A stretch of 64,000 nt of DNA. Origin: UBA4466 sp963925035 (GTDB lineage Bacteria > Bacteroidota > Bacteroidia > Flavobacteriales_D > Crocinitomicaceae). The notes beneath the pieces are model-generated. The model saw only the letters and a list, made by a program, of their open reading frames with translations, did no database searches and was not told where the DNA came from. Location: assembly GCA_963925035.1 (NCBI GenBank), contig CAWUSK010000016.1, positions 21,786 to 85,785 on the forward strand, given 5' to 3'. A program made the position numbers and the translations under genes. This document shows positions 1-8,755 of this stretch, piece after piece (within the stretch, counting starts at the first letter, position 1; each line of letters starts with the position of its first letter).

Positions 1-57
1 CATGAGTTTGAGTGAAACAGATTATGGCAATATTCTCAATGAAAAATAAGAGCTGAA

Positions 58-340
58 ATGATTTACGGAGTAACAGACAAAAACACAGAATTGACAGAGG
101 TAAAGGAGGTAAAAGTACTCTTAATCTATCAAAAATTAATTGTGCTAGCTTTAAGAAAATGATGGTAGTTGGAGTGAAAGTCAATCCCAGGCTTCGATTG
201 GTTCGGATGTTTATAAAATTGCTTGGTTTGGCGGAACTCTTGCTGGTTTTCACTTCTTAAATCTTCCTAAGAAAGTAAAAAATATAGAAACAAGGGATAT
301 AATGATAAACATATTCAGAAAAGTTGATTTAGAAAAATAA
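58..340 (+). pseudogene. decayed coding fragments at the left edge
   Basis: Two short open stretches lie in different frames. Positions 58-159 give a 33-residue peptide beginning MIYGVTDKNTELTE. Positions 161-340 give 59 residues with a protein-like composition (SIGSDVYKIAWFGGTLAGFH) but no start codon and a stop just upstream. A further 15-residue stub ends at 49. The second stretch has a hydrophobic and aromatic pattern typical of real protein, which suggests a gene broken by frameshifts. I do not recognise the family, and it may be only chance reading frame. Confidence 0.35.
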
Positions 341-387
341 TAAAATAAAATTCAATAATACTCTTTTCCCTATGGTAGATACTTTAA

Positions 388-525
388 ATAAATTGTGCTG
401 ACATAATCACAATACTTAATGAAGCTGGCTAATAAGAGCTAGAAGGTTATAACCTAATAGTGTTTTCAATGAAGGATGGAGGCTAACGAATTACTCCCAA
501 TATCCTGATTAATAAGATTGTATAA
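388..525 (+). pseudogene. possible relic with several in-frame stops
   Basis: One frame reads ADIITILNEAG, two stops, ELEGYNLIVFSMKDGG, a stop, then RITPNILINKIV and a stop. The blocks between stops look like ordinary protein, which suggests decayed coding sequence, perhaps from the same lost gene as the fragment before it. No homolog is recognised. The rest of positions 341-618 shows no gene; it would hold the promoter and leader of the cold-shock gene. Confidence 0.25.
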
Positions 526-618
526 GCTAAAAAACCATTGTTTTTTCAGTTTTTTATGCGAAAATTGAATATAATGAATTCAAATCCCTACATTTACGGC
601 TTACATATAAATATTACA

Positions 619-810
619 ATGAGCAGCGGAACAGTAAAATTTTTTAATAATTCAAAAGGATTTGGATTCATTACACCAGACGAAGGAGATAAAGATGTAT
701 TTGTACATGCAAATGGATTGATCGACGAAATTGACGAAGGAGACAAGGTAGAATTCGATATAGAAGAAAGCCCAAAAGGCTTAAGTGCTATTAATGTGAA
801 GAGATCATAA
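619..810 (+). CDS. cold-shock domain protein (CspA family)
   Basis: This encodes a 63-residue single cold-shock domain, an OB-fold that binds single-stranded RNA or DNA and acts as an RNA chaperone in the cytoplasm. The RNP1-like block KGFGFI and the RNP2-like block DVFVHA are both present, as is the opening GTVKFFN. The length fits the family (about 65-70). The frame is open from 538, but the extra 27 residues are unlike the family, so the ATG at 619, directly before SSGTVKFF, is chosen. A long AT-rich leader and a strong terminator frame it as a single-gene unit. Whether it is cold-induced or constitutive cannot be read from sequence. Confidence 0.93.
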   Translation: MSSGTVKFFNNSKGFGFITPDEGDKDVFVHANGLIDEIDEGDKVEFDIEESPKGLSAINVKRS

Positions 811-830
811 TCACTTTCTCATTTAATTTT

Positions 831-863
831 AAAAGCGCATCAACTATGATGCGCTTTTTTTTT
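831..863 (+). terminator. intrinsic terminator after the cold-shock gene
   Basis: A perfect 12-bp stem (AAAAGCGCATCA / TGATGCGCTTTT) with a four-base loop is followed by a run of T. It lies 20 bases after the cold-shock stop codon. Confidence 0.9.
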
Positions 864-898
864 GACATTAATATCCCAATTAATTTATGCATGTTAAC

Positions 899-1330
899 AT
901 GAAAACTTTGAAACCGGACAACAATAAAATTGAAGCTATTGAATTTGATTATTTATTCAAGAATCCATCGCAATTACCTAACGCGGGTAACGGACTATTT
1001 ACTGCAGTAGATATTTATATTGATGAAACTATTGCTGTTTTTAAAGGAGAAGCGTTATCTGCTGAAGAAGCAAAGAAACGAGCCCAAGAAGGAAATGATC
1101 GGTACTTTATTAATCAACTCGACAATACAATAATGGATTCGATGCACACGGCTTGCTTTGCAAAATATGCCAATGATGTAAATGGTTCCCCAAATACTAC
1201 CTTTAAAAACAATGCAGAGATTGTGCTAGATGAAAATGACAAGATTTGTATAAAAGCTACACGGGAAATAAAGGCGAACGAAGAAGTGTTTTGTAGTTAC
1301 GGTAAAAAGTACTGGGAAAAACACAGTTGA
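899..1330 (+). CDS. SET-domain protein (putative lysine methyltransferase)
   Basis: The protein has about 143 residues and is essentially one SET domain, the S-adenosylmethionine-dependent lysine methyltransferase fold. Visible signatures are the N-terminal NAGNGLFTA block (the GxG-type SAM loop), the central FAKYANDVNGSPNTTFKNNA block in the position of the NHxC-like motif, and the C-terminal EEVFCSYGKKYW, where the catalytic Tyr lies. The classical NHS/NHxC Asn-His is changed to AND, so activity is uncertain. The frame is also open from an ATG at 887, but a possible promoter (TTG at 862, TAATTTAT at 882) would overlap that codon, so 899 is preferred. The GNAT gene starts 12 bases downstream. 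The substrate is unknown. Confidence 0.75.
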   Translation: MKTLKPDNNKIEAIEFDYLFKNPSQLPNAGNGLFTAVDIYIDETIAVFKGEALSAEEAKKRAQEGNDRYFINQLDNTIMDSMHTACFAKYANDVNGSPNTTFKNNAEIVLDENDKICIKATREIKANEEVFCSYGKKYWEKHS

Positions 1331-1342
1331 AAGAAATCTCCA

Positions 1343-1861
1343 ATGAAAACAGCTAAGATATTTGATACAGAACGCCTTGTTGTTAGACCTTTGAACGTGA
1401 ATGATCGTGAGGACTTTTTCGACATGATGGGTAATCCGAAAGTAATGAATCCTATTCCAAGAGAAGCAATGGACAGAGAAACTAGCGATCAACATTTTGA
1501 AAAACATTTGAACTCGAATACTAATTCAGAAACAAAAGTCTGGGCAATTGCATCCAAAGACGACGCCACTTTTATTGGTATCGCGGCATTTTTGAAGAAC
1601 AATGAAAAGGAAGACGAAATTGGTTATAGGATTAGAGAAAAATTCTGGGGAATTGGATACGGAACGGAAATCGTTAAAGGGTTAATTGATTATGGATTTA
1701 ATGTCCTAAACGTTGAATTGATTACAGCTGATGTCTACGTTGAAAATGTGAAATCTATAAAGATATTAGATAAATTTTTTGAACGGTATTTTGAAATCTA
1801 TAATTCAGAAGATAACTGCACTGACCTAAGGTATAAGCTAAACATAACTAATTATTTATAG
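1343..1861 (+). CDS. GNAT family N-acetyltransferase (RimJ/RimL type)
   Basis: This 172-residue cytoplasmic enzyme should transfer an acetyl group from acetyl-CoA to an amine. The N-terminal TERLVVRPLNVNDREDFFDMM is the typical opening of RimJ/RimL-like acetyltransferases. The acetyl-CoA-binding motif A lies around IGYRIREKFWGIGYGTEIV (approximately residues 93-113), followed by the usual NVKSIKILDKFFERY helix near the C-terminus. It begins 12 bases after the SET-domain gene and ends 15 bases before the next lipoprotein gene, so the three may be co-transcribed. The substrate cannot be predicted; it could be a ribosomal protein N-terminus, an antibiotic or a small metabolite. Confidence 0.85.
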   Translation: MKTAKIFDTERLVVRPLNVNDREDFFDMMGNPKVMNPIPREAMDRETSDQHFEKHLNSNTNSETKVWAIASKDDATFIGIAAFLKNNEKEDEIGYRIREKFWGIGYGTEIVKGLIDYGFNVLNVELITADVYVENVKSIKILDKFFERYFEIYNSEDNCTDLRYKLNITNYL

Positions 1862-1876
1862 CTAAATCAATTGGAA

Positions 1877-2644
1877 ATGAATAAGCTACTCTATATCGCC
1901 GTCATTTTAATTGCACTACTAAGCAGTTGTTCTACTGTTAGAAATGCTACTGATTATAGCGGGAAATTGGCTGTTCGTTTGGATACATTCAGACTTTACG
2001 ATGAATCACGTCAAAGAGAAATCCCAATTGCAACGTACCGGTCTAGAGGCAGTCTGCAAAATGAAGAAATTGTAGTTTTTAGTCATGGTTACGGAGCGAA
2101 TTACCAGAAAAACTATTTAGTTTACTCCTATATTACAAGTTATTTGGCATCAAAAGGATATTTTGTTGTGAGCATTCAGCATGAACTTCCTAACGACAGT
2201 TTACTCCCATTTACTGGTATTCCGCAGGTTGTGAGGCTACCTTTTTGGGAGCGAGGAGTTGAAAATATCTACTATACGATAAATGAATTAAAAAAAACAA
2301 ATCCAACCTTAGATTTTGAACACATAACATTAATTGGCCATTCAAACGGCGGTGATATGGCTGCGTTGTTTCACAAAAAACATCCGAATATTGTTGAGAA
2401 AATCATTACTTTGGATCAACTTAGAGTTCCACTACCAAGAACAACTGAATTGAAAGTGTATTCATTGCGCTCAAGTGACAAACAAGCCGATGAAGGAGTT
2501 TTACCAACTGTAGAAGAACAGAAGCAGTTTGGAATTACTGTAATTAATCTTCTCAATATTGAACACAACGACATGAATGACTTTGGGGAAAACAAAAAAA
2601 AGCGTGTCATCCGCAGGTATGCACTAGAATTTATGGAGAATTAA
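1877..2644 (+). CDS. lipoprotein alpha/beta hydrolase
   Basis: This 255-residue protein has a lipoprotein signal peptide (MNKLLYIAVILIALLSSCS, with Cys of the lipobox near residue 18), so it should be lipid-anchored at the cell envelope. The alpha/beta-hydrolase signs are VVFSHGYGANY (oxyanion-hole HG motif), the nucleophile elbow GHSNGGDMAA with its Ser, and a late Asp/His region ending in IEHNDMNDFGE. It resembles platelet-activating-factor acetylhydrolase or dienelactone-hydrolase-like enzymes. The frame extends six bases upstream to a TTG, but the ATG at 1877 gives the cleaner signal peptide. The substrate is unknown. Confidence 0.8.
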   Translation: MNKLLYIAVILIALLSSCSTVRNATDYSGKLAVRLDTFRLYDESRQREIPIATYRSRGSLQNEEIVVFSHGYGANYQKNYLVYSYITSYLASKGYFVVSIQHELPNDSLLPFTGIPQVVRLPFWERGVENIYYTINELKKTNPTLDFEHITLIGHSNGGDMAALFHKKHPNIVEKIITLDQLRVPLPRTTELKVYSLRSSDKQADEGVLPTVEEQKQFGITVINLLNIEHNDMNDFGENKKKRVIRRYALEFMEN

Positions 2645-2721
2645 ATTTGAATATGCTCAACTGTTCTCATCATTACTTCTGGCAACGTCTAACTAACGCG
2701 AAATTGAATAATTACAAACTC

Positions 2722-3765
2722 TTACTTTCGGTCAAGTAATTTGTATTCATCCCCGAAAAAGCGGTCTAACATTACCTTATCTTGTTTTCTGTGAGCGTAA
2801 TACGGCTCAGATGTTTTTAACAGTACTTTTTTGACAGGAACATTTACTAATTTTGTGAAAAATCGCTGAATCCCAGGCACCGAAGCTTCCAAACGTCCAA
2901 AGTAAGAATCTAAATTATCAGTACGGAACTTCAATATATCTTCTAAAATATCTCCGTCTGAATAGTTTCCGCAGTGAAAATTAATTTCTGCGAAAGTATA
3001 AGCAGGAAAATTCACCCTCCCCATTCCATAAGCTATAAATGCTCTTTCTATAAAGTCTTTATAAATAATTCGACAGTCTTCACCCCCACCAAGATTGAAT
3101 GTTTTGTGTTTCAATTGTTCTTCTTTACCAATGGAATTGACAAATGCCCTAGCAGTGTCTTCAATCGTGCAAATTTCCATTATTGTTTGAAGTGGCATAT
3201 GAAACATCAGTTTTGAAACTTTATGGTTTCCTATTCCCATAATTGCAGAAAGGCGGTAAATAGACCAATTCAATTTACTTTCTCTAATTATTTTTTCAGC
3301 CGCAATTTTAGTCACTGCGTATTCGTCACCAGCACTTGGAGTTAATGGGTCTGTGGTTCGAATATCAGGATTTTTATTTCTATCGCCATATGTTGCAACA
3401 GAAGAACTATAAAAAAGAAACGCATTCGGTGAGTGTTTTTCGAGCGCTTTAACAACATTTCGAGTTCCTTCAACATTCACTTTTTCTGTTAGCTCTAATT
3501 GTTCGTCAGCCAATGGAGGAATTATTGCAGCCAAATGAATAGCATAATCCTTGTTCATACAGGCTCTTTCAACATCCTTTAAGTTTGTAACGTCACCATA
3601 GATTACGTTAATTCCATTGTGTTTTCGAAGAATTTTATTTGCTTTTCTAGACCGGCGAACAAGTACAGTAATGTTTGAAGGAGTGTATTGCTTTAACATT
3701 TGATCCAACAACTCTTTACCAACTGCCCCAGTAGCGCCAGTAATTAATACATTCTTATCTTTCAT
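2722..3765 (-). CDS. NAD(P)-dependent epimerase/dehydratase (extended SDR)
   Basis: The 347-residue protein starts with the Rossmann motif VLITGATGAVGKE (GxxGxxG), has an Asp-ending second segment (YGDVTNLKDV), and carries the catalytic YAVTK (YxxxK) preceded by a Ser-rich strand (LFYSSSVATYG). This is the extended short-chain dehydrogenase family, which acts on nucleotide sugars, flavonoid-like alcohols or 3-beta-hydroxysteroid-like substrates. The C-terminal 120 residues after FNLGGGED are less typical. It is convergent with the lipoprotein hydrolase and 13 bases downstream of the DUF2141 gene on the same strand. The substrate is not predictable. Confidence 0.85.
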   Translation of the reverse strand: MKDKNVLITGATGAVGKELLDQMLKQYTPSNITVLVRRSRKANKILRKHNGINVIYGDVTNLKDVERACMNKDYAIHLAAIIPPLADEQLELTEKVNVEGTRNVVKALEKHSPNAFLFYSSSVATYGDRNKNPDIRTTDPLTPSAGDEYAVTKIAAEKIIRESKLNWSIYRLSAIMGIGNHKVSKLMFHMPLQTIMEICTIEDTARAFVNSIGKEEQLKHKTFNLGGGEDCRIIYKDFIERAFIAYGMGRVNFPAYTFAEINFHCGNYSDGDILEDILKFRTDNLDSYFGRLEASVPGIQRFFTKLVNVPVKKVLLKTSEPYYAHRKQDKVMLDRFFGDEYKLLDRK

Positions 3766-3778
3766 AATTTAAATAGGA

Positions 3779-4258
3779 CTATAAATAACGTACAACGATT
3801 ACTAAAGTTTTGTCTTCTTTTAGTGAAAATTTGAAGTCATTAAAATTTGGAGAGCTCCATTTTGTGTGATAATAATCTCCGAAGCCAAATCCTTCCTTGG
3901 GCATAATCCACCCATAATCAATCTTTCCATTTTTATTTTCATCGTCAAACAATGCAATTCCATAGACTCCATCAGGAACATTTTTGTATACGTGTATAAT
4001 TCTGCCGTTTGAAACAGAACTTTTATAAACATAAGCCCTTCTTTTTTCGTCAGAACTTCGTGCTTCAAATTCTTCCTGATTTTTGTATAAATCTACTTGT
4101 AATCTCCCCTCTTTATTACGAATATTCTTAATGATTACTGTCAGTGTATTCCCACTTTCATTTTTTAGTTCGTCATTTTTTTTCAAGACCTTGAAACTTG
4201 AGAAAACAAAAAACAAAAGAAAGAAAAAAAATAAACTAGTTCGGCAATTGAAATTCAT
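3779..4258 (-). CDS. DUF2141 domain exported protein
   Basis: The protein has about 159 residues with a very hydrophobic Phe/Leu-rich N-terminal signal segment (residues 7-24). The body carries the DUF2141 pattern: GRLQVDLYKNQEEF, then GVYGIALFDDENKNGKIDYGW and MPKEGFGFGD. The ENKNGKID stretch is a typical Ca-like acidic turn in this family. These proteins are small beta-rich periplasmic or secreted proteins of unknown function, common in Bacteroidota. The frame is open to 4273, but the Met at 4258 directly precedes the signal sequence. The SDR gene lies 13 bases downstream, suggesting one transcript. Confidence 0.8.
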   Translation of the reverse strand: MNFNCRTSLFFFFLLFFVFSSFKVLKKNDELKNESGNTLTVIIKNIRNKEGRLQVDLYKNQEEFEARSSDEKRRAYVYKSSVSNGRIIHVYKNVPDGVYGIALFDDENKNGKIDYGWIMPKEGFGFGDYYHTKWSSPNFNDFKFSLKEDKTLVIVVRYL

Positions 4259-4410
4259 ACTTGAAAAATACAAAAACTAATTTAACTAAGGAATTAATAG
4301 AATCAGATTAACTTTCGAAACTCATTATTCACATGCCAAAAATCGAAAGACAATCACGAATAAAACTGTATAAATCTTAATGATCGAATTCTTAAACTAC
4401 TAGTTTTTAA

Positions 4411-5778
4411 TTACTTTAATAGTTTACGAATGGAAATTTGGTTGCCTTTTGAAAGTGTCAATATATAAGATCCTTTGTTAAGAATAGAAACATCAATTGT
4501 AGAACTAAGCTCCGAAACAGTTGATTGATATACTAACCTTCCACTCATGTCTTTTATTTCAACTAAAGAACCGAGATGGTTTGACTCAACCTCAAGCTGA
4601 AAGTTATCTTTAACTGGATTTGGACGGACTTGAATATCATTACTAAACAATGTATTCACTCCAGAAATTGGTAAAGCTCTTAATACGATTATACTATGTG
4701 TGTTGGGATTAGAGTTCGACCATGATTGTCCATTTGTCGCAATGTAAATTTCGTTACTAGGTCCAACACAAATATCTCTCAACCTACCGAATTGATTGAT
4801 TAAATAATGATCCTCATCAATTACAGCTAAACCATCAACGTTTAATTTAACAGCAATAATGCGTTTATCCTTAAGCACTGACATTAATACTCTTCCATCA
4901 AATTCCGGAAAAAGCGGATTTGTATAATACACCATATCAGAAGGTGCAATTGTAGGCGTCCATGCTACCAAAGGTTCTACGACATTATTTGCATCGCAAA
5001 AAGTCTGTTCGCCCCCAGGATCACAAAAACCTTCGACATTTGGCCAGCCATAATTTCTACCTACTTCAAGAATTTGAAATTCATCATCCGTAGATGCTCC
5101 GTGCTCTGAAAGATATACTTTCCCATTCGGATGCTGCAGAATACCTTGTATATTTCGATGTCCAAAGGAATACACTGGATTCCCTGGAAATGGATTATCC
5201 GCCGGAATTGATCCATCCATATTTACCCGCAGGACTTTTCCATTCAGTTCATTTATGTCCTGCGGAAAGGCTGGATTCTGAGCATCTCCAGTTGAGAACA
5301 ACAACGTATTGTCAGGAAGTATAGAAATTCTCGAACCGTTGTGCGTTGTATTTCCAACAATATTGTCAATTACAATTACCTCGTTTACTAAAGCACTTCC
5401 ATTATAAGTATACTTTACTACTTTTTCTTGAATATTTGAGAATGAACCATACGTATATGCTATAAAAACTTCAGGAGTAGTCAAAAACTCTGGATGCAAT
5501 GCCATTCCCAATAAACCTGATTCAGAATTTTGATATACCGAAGTTATAATATTTAGTACTACTGTTTTGGTTTTTGAGACTGGATCAATTATGCTAATGA
5601 TTCCCTTCCTTTCGGTAGTCCAAATAAATCCATCCGGTCCAAAAATAATTTCCCATGGAATATCTAAACCAGTATATACTGTGTCAACTTCTACTGTTGT
5701 TGACCCGACTGTTATATTCCCTTGAGATTGCGATTTTAATGCGAAAAAGCAACAACAAATTAGCGCAAAATTTTTCAT
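4411..5778 (-). CDS. secreted PQQ-dependent sugar dehydrogenase-like protein with T9SS tail
   Basis: The 455-residue precursor has an N-terminal signal peptide (cut after about SQSQ, residue 19). The main body is a six-bladed beta-propeller of the glucose/sorbosone dehydrogenase (GSDH) family: LDIPWEIIFGPDGFIWTTER, GLLGMALHPEF, NTTHNGSRISI, and YSFGHRNIQGI with the conserved GHRNxQG block, then LSEHGASTDDE. The last 80 residues (VRPNPVKDNFQLEVES to RKLLK) form a T9SS type A sorting domain, so it should be exported across the outer membrane. The family oxidises sugars with PQQ, but the substrate is unknown here. It appears to be transcribed alone; no obvious operon partner. Confidence 0.88.
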   Translation of the reverse strand: MKNFALICCCFFALKSQSQGNITVGSTTVEVDTVYTGLDIPWEIIFGPDGFIWTTERKGIISIIDPVSKTKTVVLNIITSVYQNSESGLLGMALHPEFLTTPEVFIAYTYGSFSNIQEKVVKYTYNGSALVNEVIVIDNIVGNTTHNGSRISILPDNTLLFSTGDAQNPAFPQDINELNGKVLRVNMDGSIPADNPFPGNPVYSFGHRNIQGILQHPNGKVYLSEHGASTDDEFQILEVGRNYGWPNVEGFCDPGGEQTFCDANNVVEPLVAWTPTIAPSDMVYYTNPLFPEFDGRVLMSVLKDKRIIAVKLNVDGLAVIDEDHYLINQFGRLRDICVGPSNEIYIATNGQSWSNSNPNTHSIIVLRALPISGVNTLFSNDIQVRPNPVKDNFQLEVESNHLGSLVEIKDMSGRLVYQSTVSELSSTIDVSILNKGSYILTLSKGNQISIRKLLK

Positions 5779-5858
5779 GAAATATTATTTAATTAAAATT
5801 TAAATATACAATGAAAAAGTAGTCTTTCCTGAAATTAAGCCGGTCAAATTTTGGAAAG

Positions 5859-7229
5859 CTATGAAGTCAGCTCCTCTCCTAGTTTGTCATAATCGATTCC
5901 ATCAAAATCACCAGAAGACATCATCAATAAAGCTGAATTATTCCATTTTTGTGCATGAATAAAATCGAGAACTTCTGAAGTTTCGTTCATGACAATTACA
6001 TTTCCACCAAAACCTTCGCTGATTAATTCCTTTGAAATTGGTTCCAATTTCTTATGATGCACTACTTCAGGACTGTAATATACTATTGCAACATCTGCAG
6101 CGTTCATTGCATCCTTATAATGAGGTAAAAATTCCTTTTTTAAAGAGGAAAAAGTATGTAATTCCATACAAGCTACGACAATTCTATCATGGTATTGTTC
6201 TTTAACAGCTTTGGTTGTTGCTTTGAGCTTCGAAGGTGAGTGAGCGAAATCCTTGAACATTACAAAATCATCTTTTTCAGCTACTTTTTGCAAACGCTTT
6301 CCTGCGCCAGTGAAGGTGGACATTTCAGTTAAAAAGCGCTCAGTTGAAATTCCAATGGCTTTCCCTAATTCCATTGCCCCCATTAGGTTTTGTAGATTGT
6401 GTCCACCAAAAATCATCAAAGGATACGATTCCCCTTCAAAGTGAAGTACAGTTCCATTTTCCACAACATGGTATTTCGGAGTTTGATAAGGCACAGCATT
6501 AAGTGCACCTTTATACTTCAATCCTAAGCGATTTACTTCTTTATCCTCAGTGTTGTATACTAAAGTACCATTTGGCTCAATGAGCGAGCAAAAAATATTA
6601 AATTGCTCCACATAATTATTAAATGTTGGAAAGACATTAATGTGATCCCATGCAATTCCACTTATGATCGCAACATTTGGTCGATATAAGTGAAATTTAG
6701 GACGTCGATCAATTGGCGAACTAAGGTATTCATCACCTTCCAAAATCATTATTTCAGCTTCCCTAGTAATTTTGACCATACAATCATAACCTTCCAGCTG
6801 AGCTCCAACCATATAATCTGCATTCATGCCTACTTCGTTTATGACATGCAATATCATGGAAGTGATCGTTGTTTTTCCGTGTGAACCACCAATTACAACG
6901 CGTATTTTATCTTTACTTTGTTCGTACAAATATTCCGGGTACGAAAAAATAGGGATGCTCAATTCTTTTGCTTTCAGTAATTCAGGATTATCTTCACGCG
7001 CGTGCATACCAAGAATAATCGCGTCCAATTCCGTTGTTACCAAATCGGTATTCCATCCTATTGATTGTGGCAAAATCCCTTGGCGTTCCAACCTACCTTT
7101 CGATGGCTCAAATATTTCATCGTCTGAACCAGTTACAAGCATTCCTTTTCGACTCAACGCAATAGCCAAATTGTGCATCGCACTTCCACCTATTGCAATA
7201 AAATGTACGCGTTGATTACTTTTTTTCAT
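5859..7229 (-). CDS. mpl: Mpl-type Mur ligase (UDP-MurNAc:tripeptide ligase)
   Basis: The 456-residue protein has the Mur ligase three-domain layout. The N-terminal domain opens HFIAIGGSAMHNLA (MurC/Mpl UDP-binding). The central ATPase domain carries the P-loop GGSHGKTTITSM near residue 113 and the Mg/carbamyl-lysine region around LEGDEYLSSPID. The C-terminal domain has KDFAHSPSKLKAT. The DEYLSS and KDFAHSPSK features fit Mpl, which recycles cell-wall peptide onto UDP-N-acetylmuramate, better than MurC. It acts in the cytoplasm. Its start overlaps the stop region of the upstream membrane protein gene by 14 bases, so translation is likely coupled. Confidence 0.87.
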   Translation of the reverse strand: MKKSNQRVHFIAIGGSAMHNLAIALSRKGMLVTGSDDEIFEPSKGRLERQGILPQSIGWNTDLVTTELDAIILGMHAREDNPELLKAKELSIPIFSYPEYLYEQSKDKIRVVIGGSHGKTTITSMILHVINEVGMNADYMVGAQLEGYDCMVKITREAEIMILEGDEYLSSPIDRRPKFHLYRPNVAIISGIAWDHINVFPTFNNYVEQFNIFCSLIEPNGTLVYNTEDKEVNRLGLKYKGALNAVPYQTPKYHVVENGTVLHFEGESYPLMIFGGHNLQNLMGAMELGKAIGISTERFLTEMSTFTGAGKRLQKVAEKDDFVMFKDFAHSPSKLKATTKAVKEQYHDRIVVACMELHTFSSLKKEFLPHYKDAMNAADVAIVYYSPEVVHHKKLEPISKELISEGFGGNVIVMNETSEVLDFIHAQKWNNSALLMMSSGDFDGIDYDKLGEELTS

Positions 7230-7575
7230 TGACCAATACTTTTCCTTCCAATACGATTGGAATAATTAAAAACAAAGTACACGTATCTGTGATGATATTA
7301 AAAAACGAAAGATTACTTTCTGAAACGATGACGGTTGGTAACATTATCGCAATTAATCCAATGTAATACAACCAATCATACCAGCGTTGTTCCTTATAAA
7401 TTGAACGCTTTAATATCTGAATAAGAATATATACTAGTGTGAAAATCATTACGTACATTGGAATTTCCTTTAGGGCTTCCATCGACGAGTTTTGCCAATA
7501 GTAATTAATTACAATTCCTGCACTAACCATCATACCAAAAAGCATCGCAGTGCGTAAAACTTTATTCTCTTTCAT
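7216..7575 (-). CDS. small integral membrane protein
   Basis: The 119-residue protein has about four hydrophobic stretches: residues 8-26, 39-55, 67-82 and 88-110. The last residues (GKVLVNEKK) are cytoplasmic-like. I do not recognise the family. It lies immediately upstream of mpl on the same strand and overlaps it by 14 bases, so both are probably expressed together. That suggests, but does not show, an envelope role. Confidence 0.75.
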   Translation of the reverse strand: MKENKVLRTAMLFGMMVSAGIVINYYWQNSSMEALKEIPMYVMIFTLVYILIQILKRSIYKEQRWYDWLYYIGLIAIMLPTVIVSESNLSFFNIITDTCTLFLIIPIVLEGKVLVNEKK

Positions 7576-7699
7576 GTAAATCGTTTTTATAAAAATACGA
7601 GAAGTAAGGATGAAACAAATTGAAATGGAAAATAGTTACCCACAGTCTTTTGAGAATAACCTTTTGGTCATTTTTTTTAGAAACCTTTTTACTGATTAA

Positions 7700-8755
7700 C
7701 TATTGATTTAAGTATTTCTCGAAATTTGAAGACATTTTTCGTTGGACTATTCCTTTTTTATCGGAGTAAAGTAAATAAACGTCTAATCCCAAATCTCCGT
7801 TGTCTTTTACGAATCGAAGTGTTTTCTCAACGCCCATCACCATAAAAACTGTTGCATAACCATCTGCACTAGCCGCATCATTTGTAACTACTGTAGCACT
7901 TAACAAAGAATGCTGCACAGGAAATCCTGTTTTCGGATTCAGCGTGTGCGCGTACTTTTGTCCATCAATTTCGTAGAATTTTCTGTAATTCCCACTTGTG
8001 GCAACCGCTTTATCGGACAGCACCATAATATTTTCCAATTCGCGTGAAGTTAAATTTTCCTTTGGAACATCTACACCAATTCTCCATTTTTTACCTTCGC
8101 GATTATGACCACGAACAATTAACTCACCCCCAATTTCAATGTAATAGTTTATGTATCCCTTTTTCTTCAAAAATTCATCAATTACATCTACAGAAAGTCC
8201 TTGTGCTATGGCATTGAAATCAATTTTAAAATTTGAATTTTTCTTCGATAGTTCAATGGCATCTCCGTCAAAGGTAACTTCATGTATAACACCATGACTA
8301 AAAGAAACGAAACGAAGTATAGAGTCCACTTCCTGCTGGGATAATGGCGATTCGACATTTGTCATAAATCCCCAACTCTTTACTAACGGAAATACAGAAG
8401 GATCAAACGCACCATTCGATTTAGCATACACTTTTTGGGATATTTGATAACAACGTTTAAAGAAACCACTTTCGTCATTCACACTCGTAACACCTATTCC
8501 CATATTTAATTTTGAAATAACAGAGTTTGGAACGTACGTAGACAATGAATTATCAAATCGCGTAAAAATAGAATCAATATCCCCTTTTGAAACATTTACA
8601 TTGTCATCAACAATGATAATTGAATAGGTAGTACCTTGCGTTTCGCCCTTAATTTTAAAAGAAGAATAGCTTGTTTCCTTTTCAGCGCAAGACGCTAATA
8701 GTGCACTAATAATTACGCTTAAGACTAGGGTCTTGAGTTTCGCTTGACCAGACAT
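7700..8755 (-). CDS. apbE: FAD:protein FMN transferase ApbE (lipoprotein)
   Basis: This 351-residue protein transfers FMN from FAD onto Thr/Ser of target flavoproteins, at the periplasmic face of the inner membrane. The signal sequence runs to the lipobox LLASC, making it a lipoprotein. Family marks are GETQGTTYSI, GAFDPSV, the FKIDFNAIAQGLSVD block, YYIEIGGEL, KAVATSGNYRKF and the H-T-L-N-P-K-T-G-F-P-V block (cofactor and Mg binding). The frame is open to 8797, but the Met at 8755 gives a normal signal peptide. Even so, its first 50 bases overlap the end of the giant repeat gene upstream, which implies coupled expression. No Nqr or Rnf flavoprotein target is visible nearby. Confidence 0.93.
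   Translation of the reverse strand: MSGQAKLKTLVLSVIISALLASCAEKETSYSSFKIKGETQGTTYSIIIVDDNVNVSKGDIDSIFTRFDNSLSTYVPNSVISKLNMGIGVTSVNDESGFFKRCYQISQKVYAKSNGAFDPSVFPLVKSWGFMTNVESPLSQQEVDSILRFVSFSHGVIHEVTFDGDAIELSKKNSNFKIDFNAIAQGLSVDVIDEFLKKKGYINYYIEIGGELIVRGHNREGKKWRIGVDVPKENLTSRELENIMVLSDKAVATSGNYRKFYEIDGQKYAHTLNPKTGFPVQHSLLSATVVTNDAASADGYATVFMVMGVEKTLRFVKDNGDLGLDVYLLYSDKKGIVQRKMSSNFEKYLNQ

Noticed and set aside
4083..4280. Lys-rich plus-strand frame opposite the DUF2141 signal peptide
   Set aside because: It is the antisense of a Phe-rich signal sequence and has no independent support.
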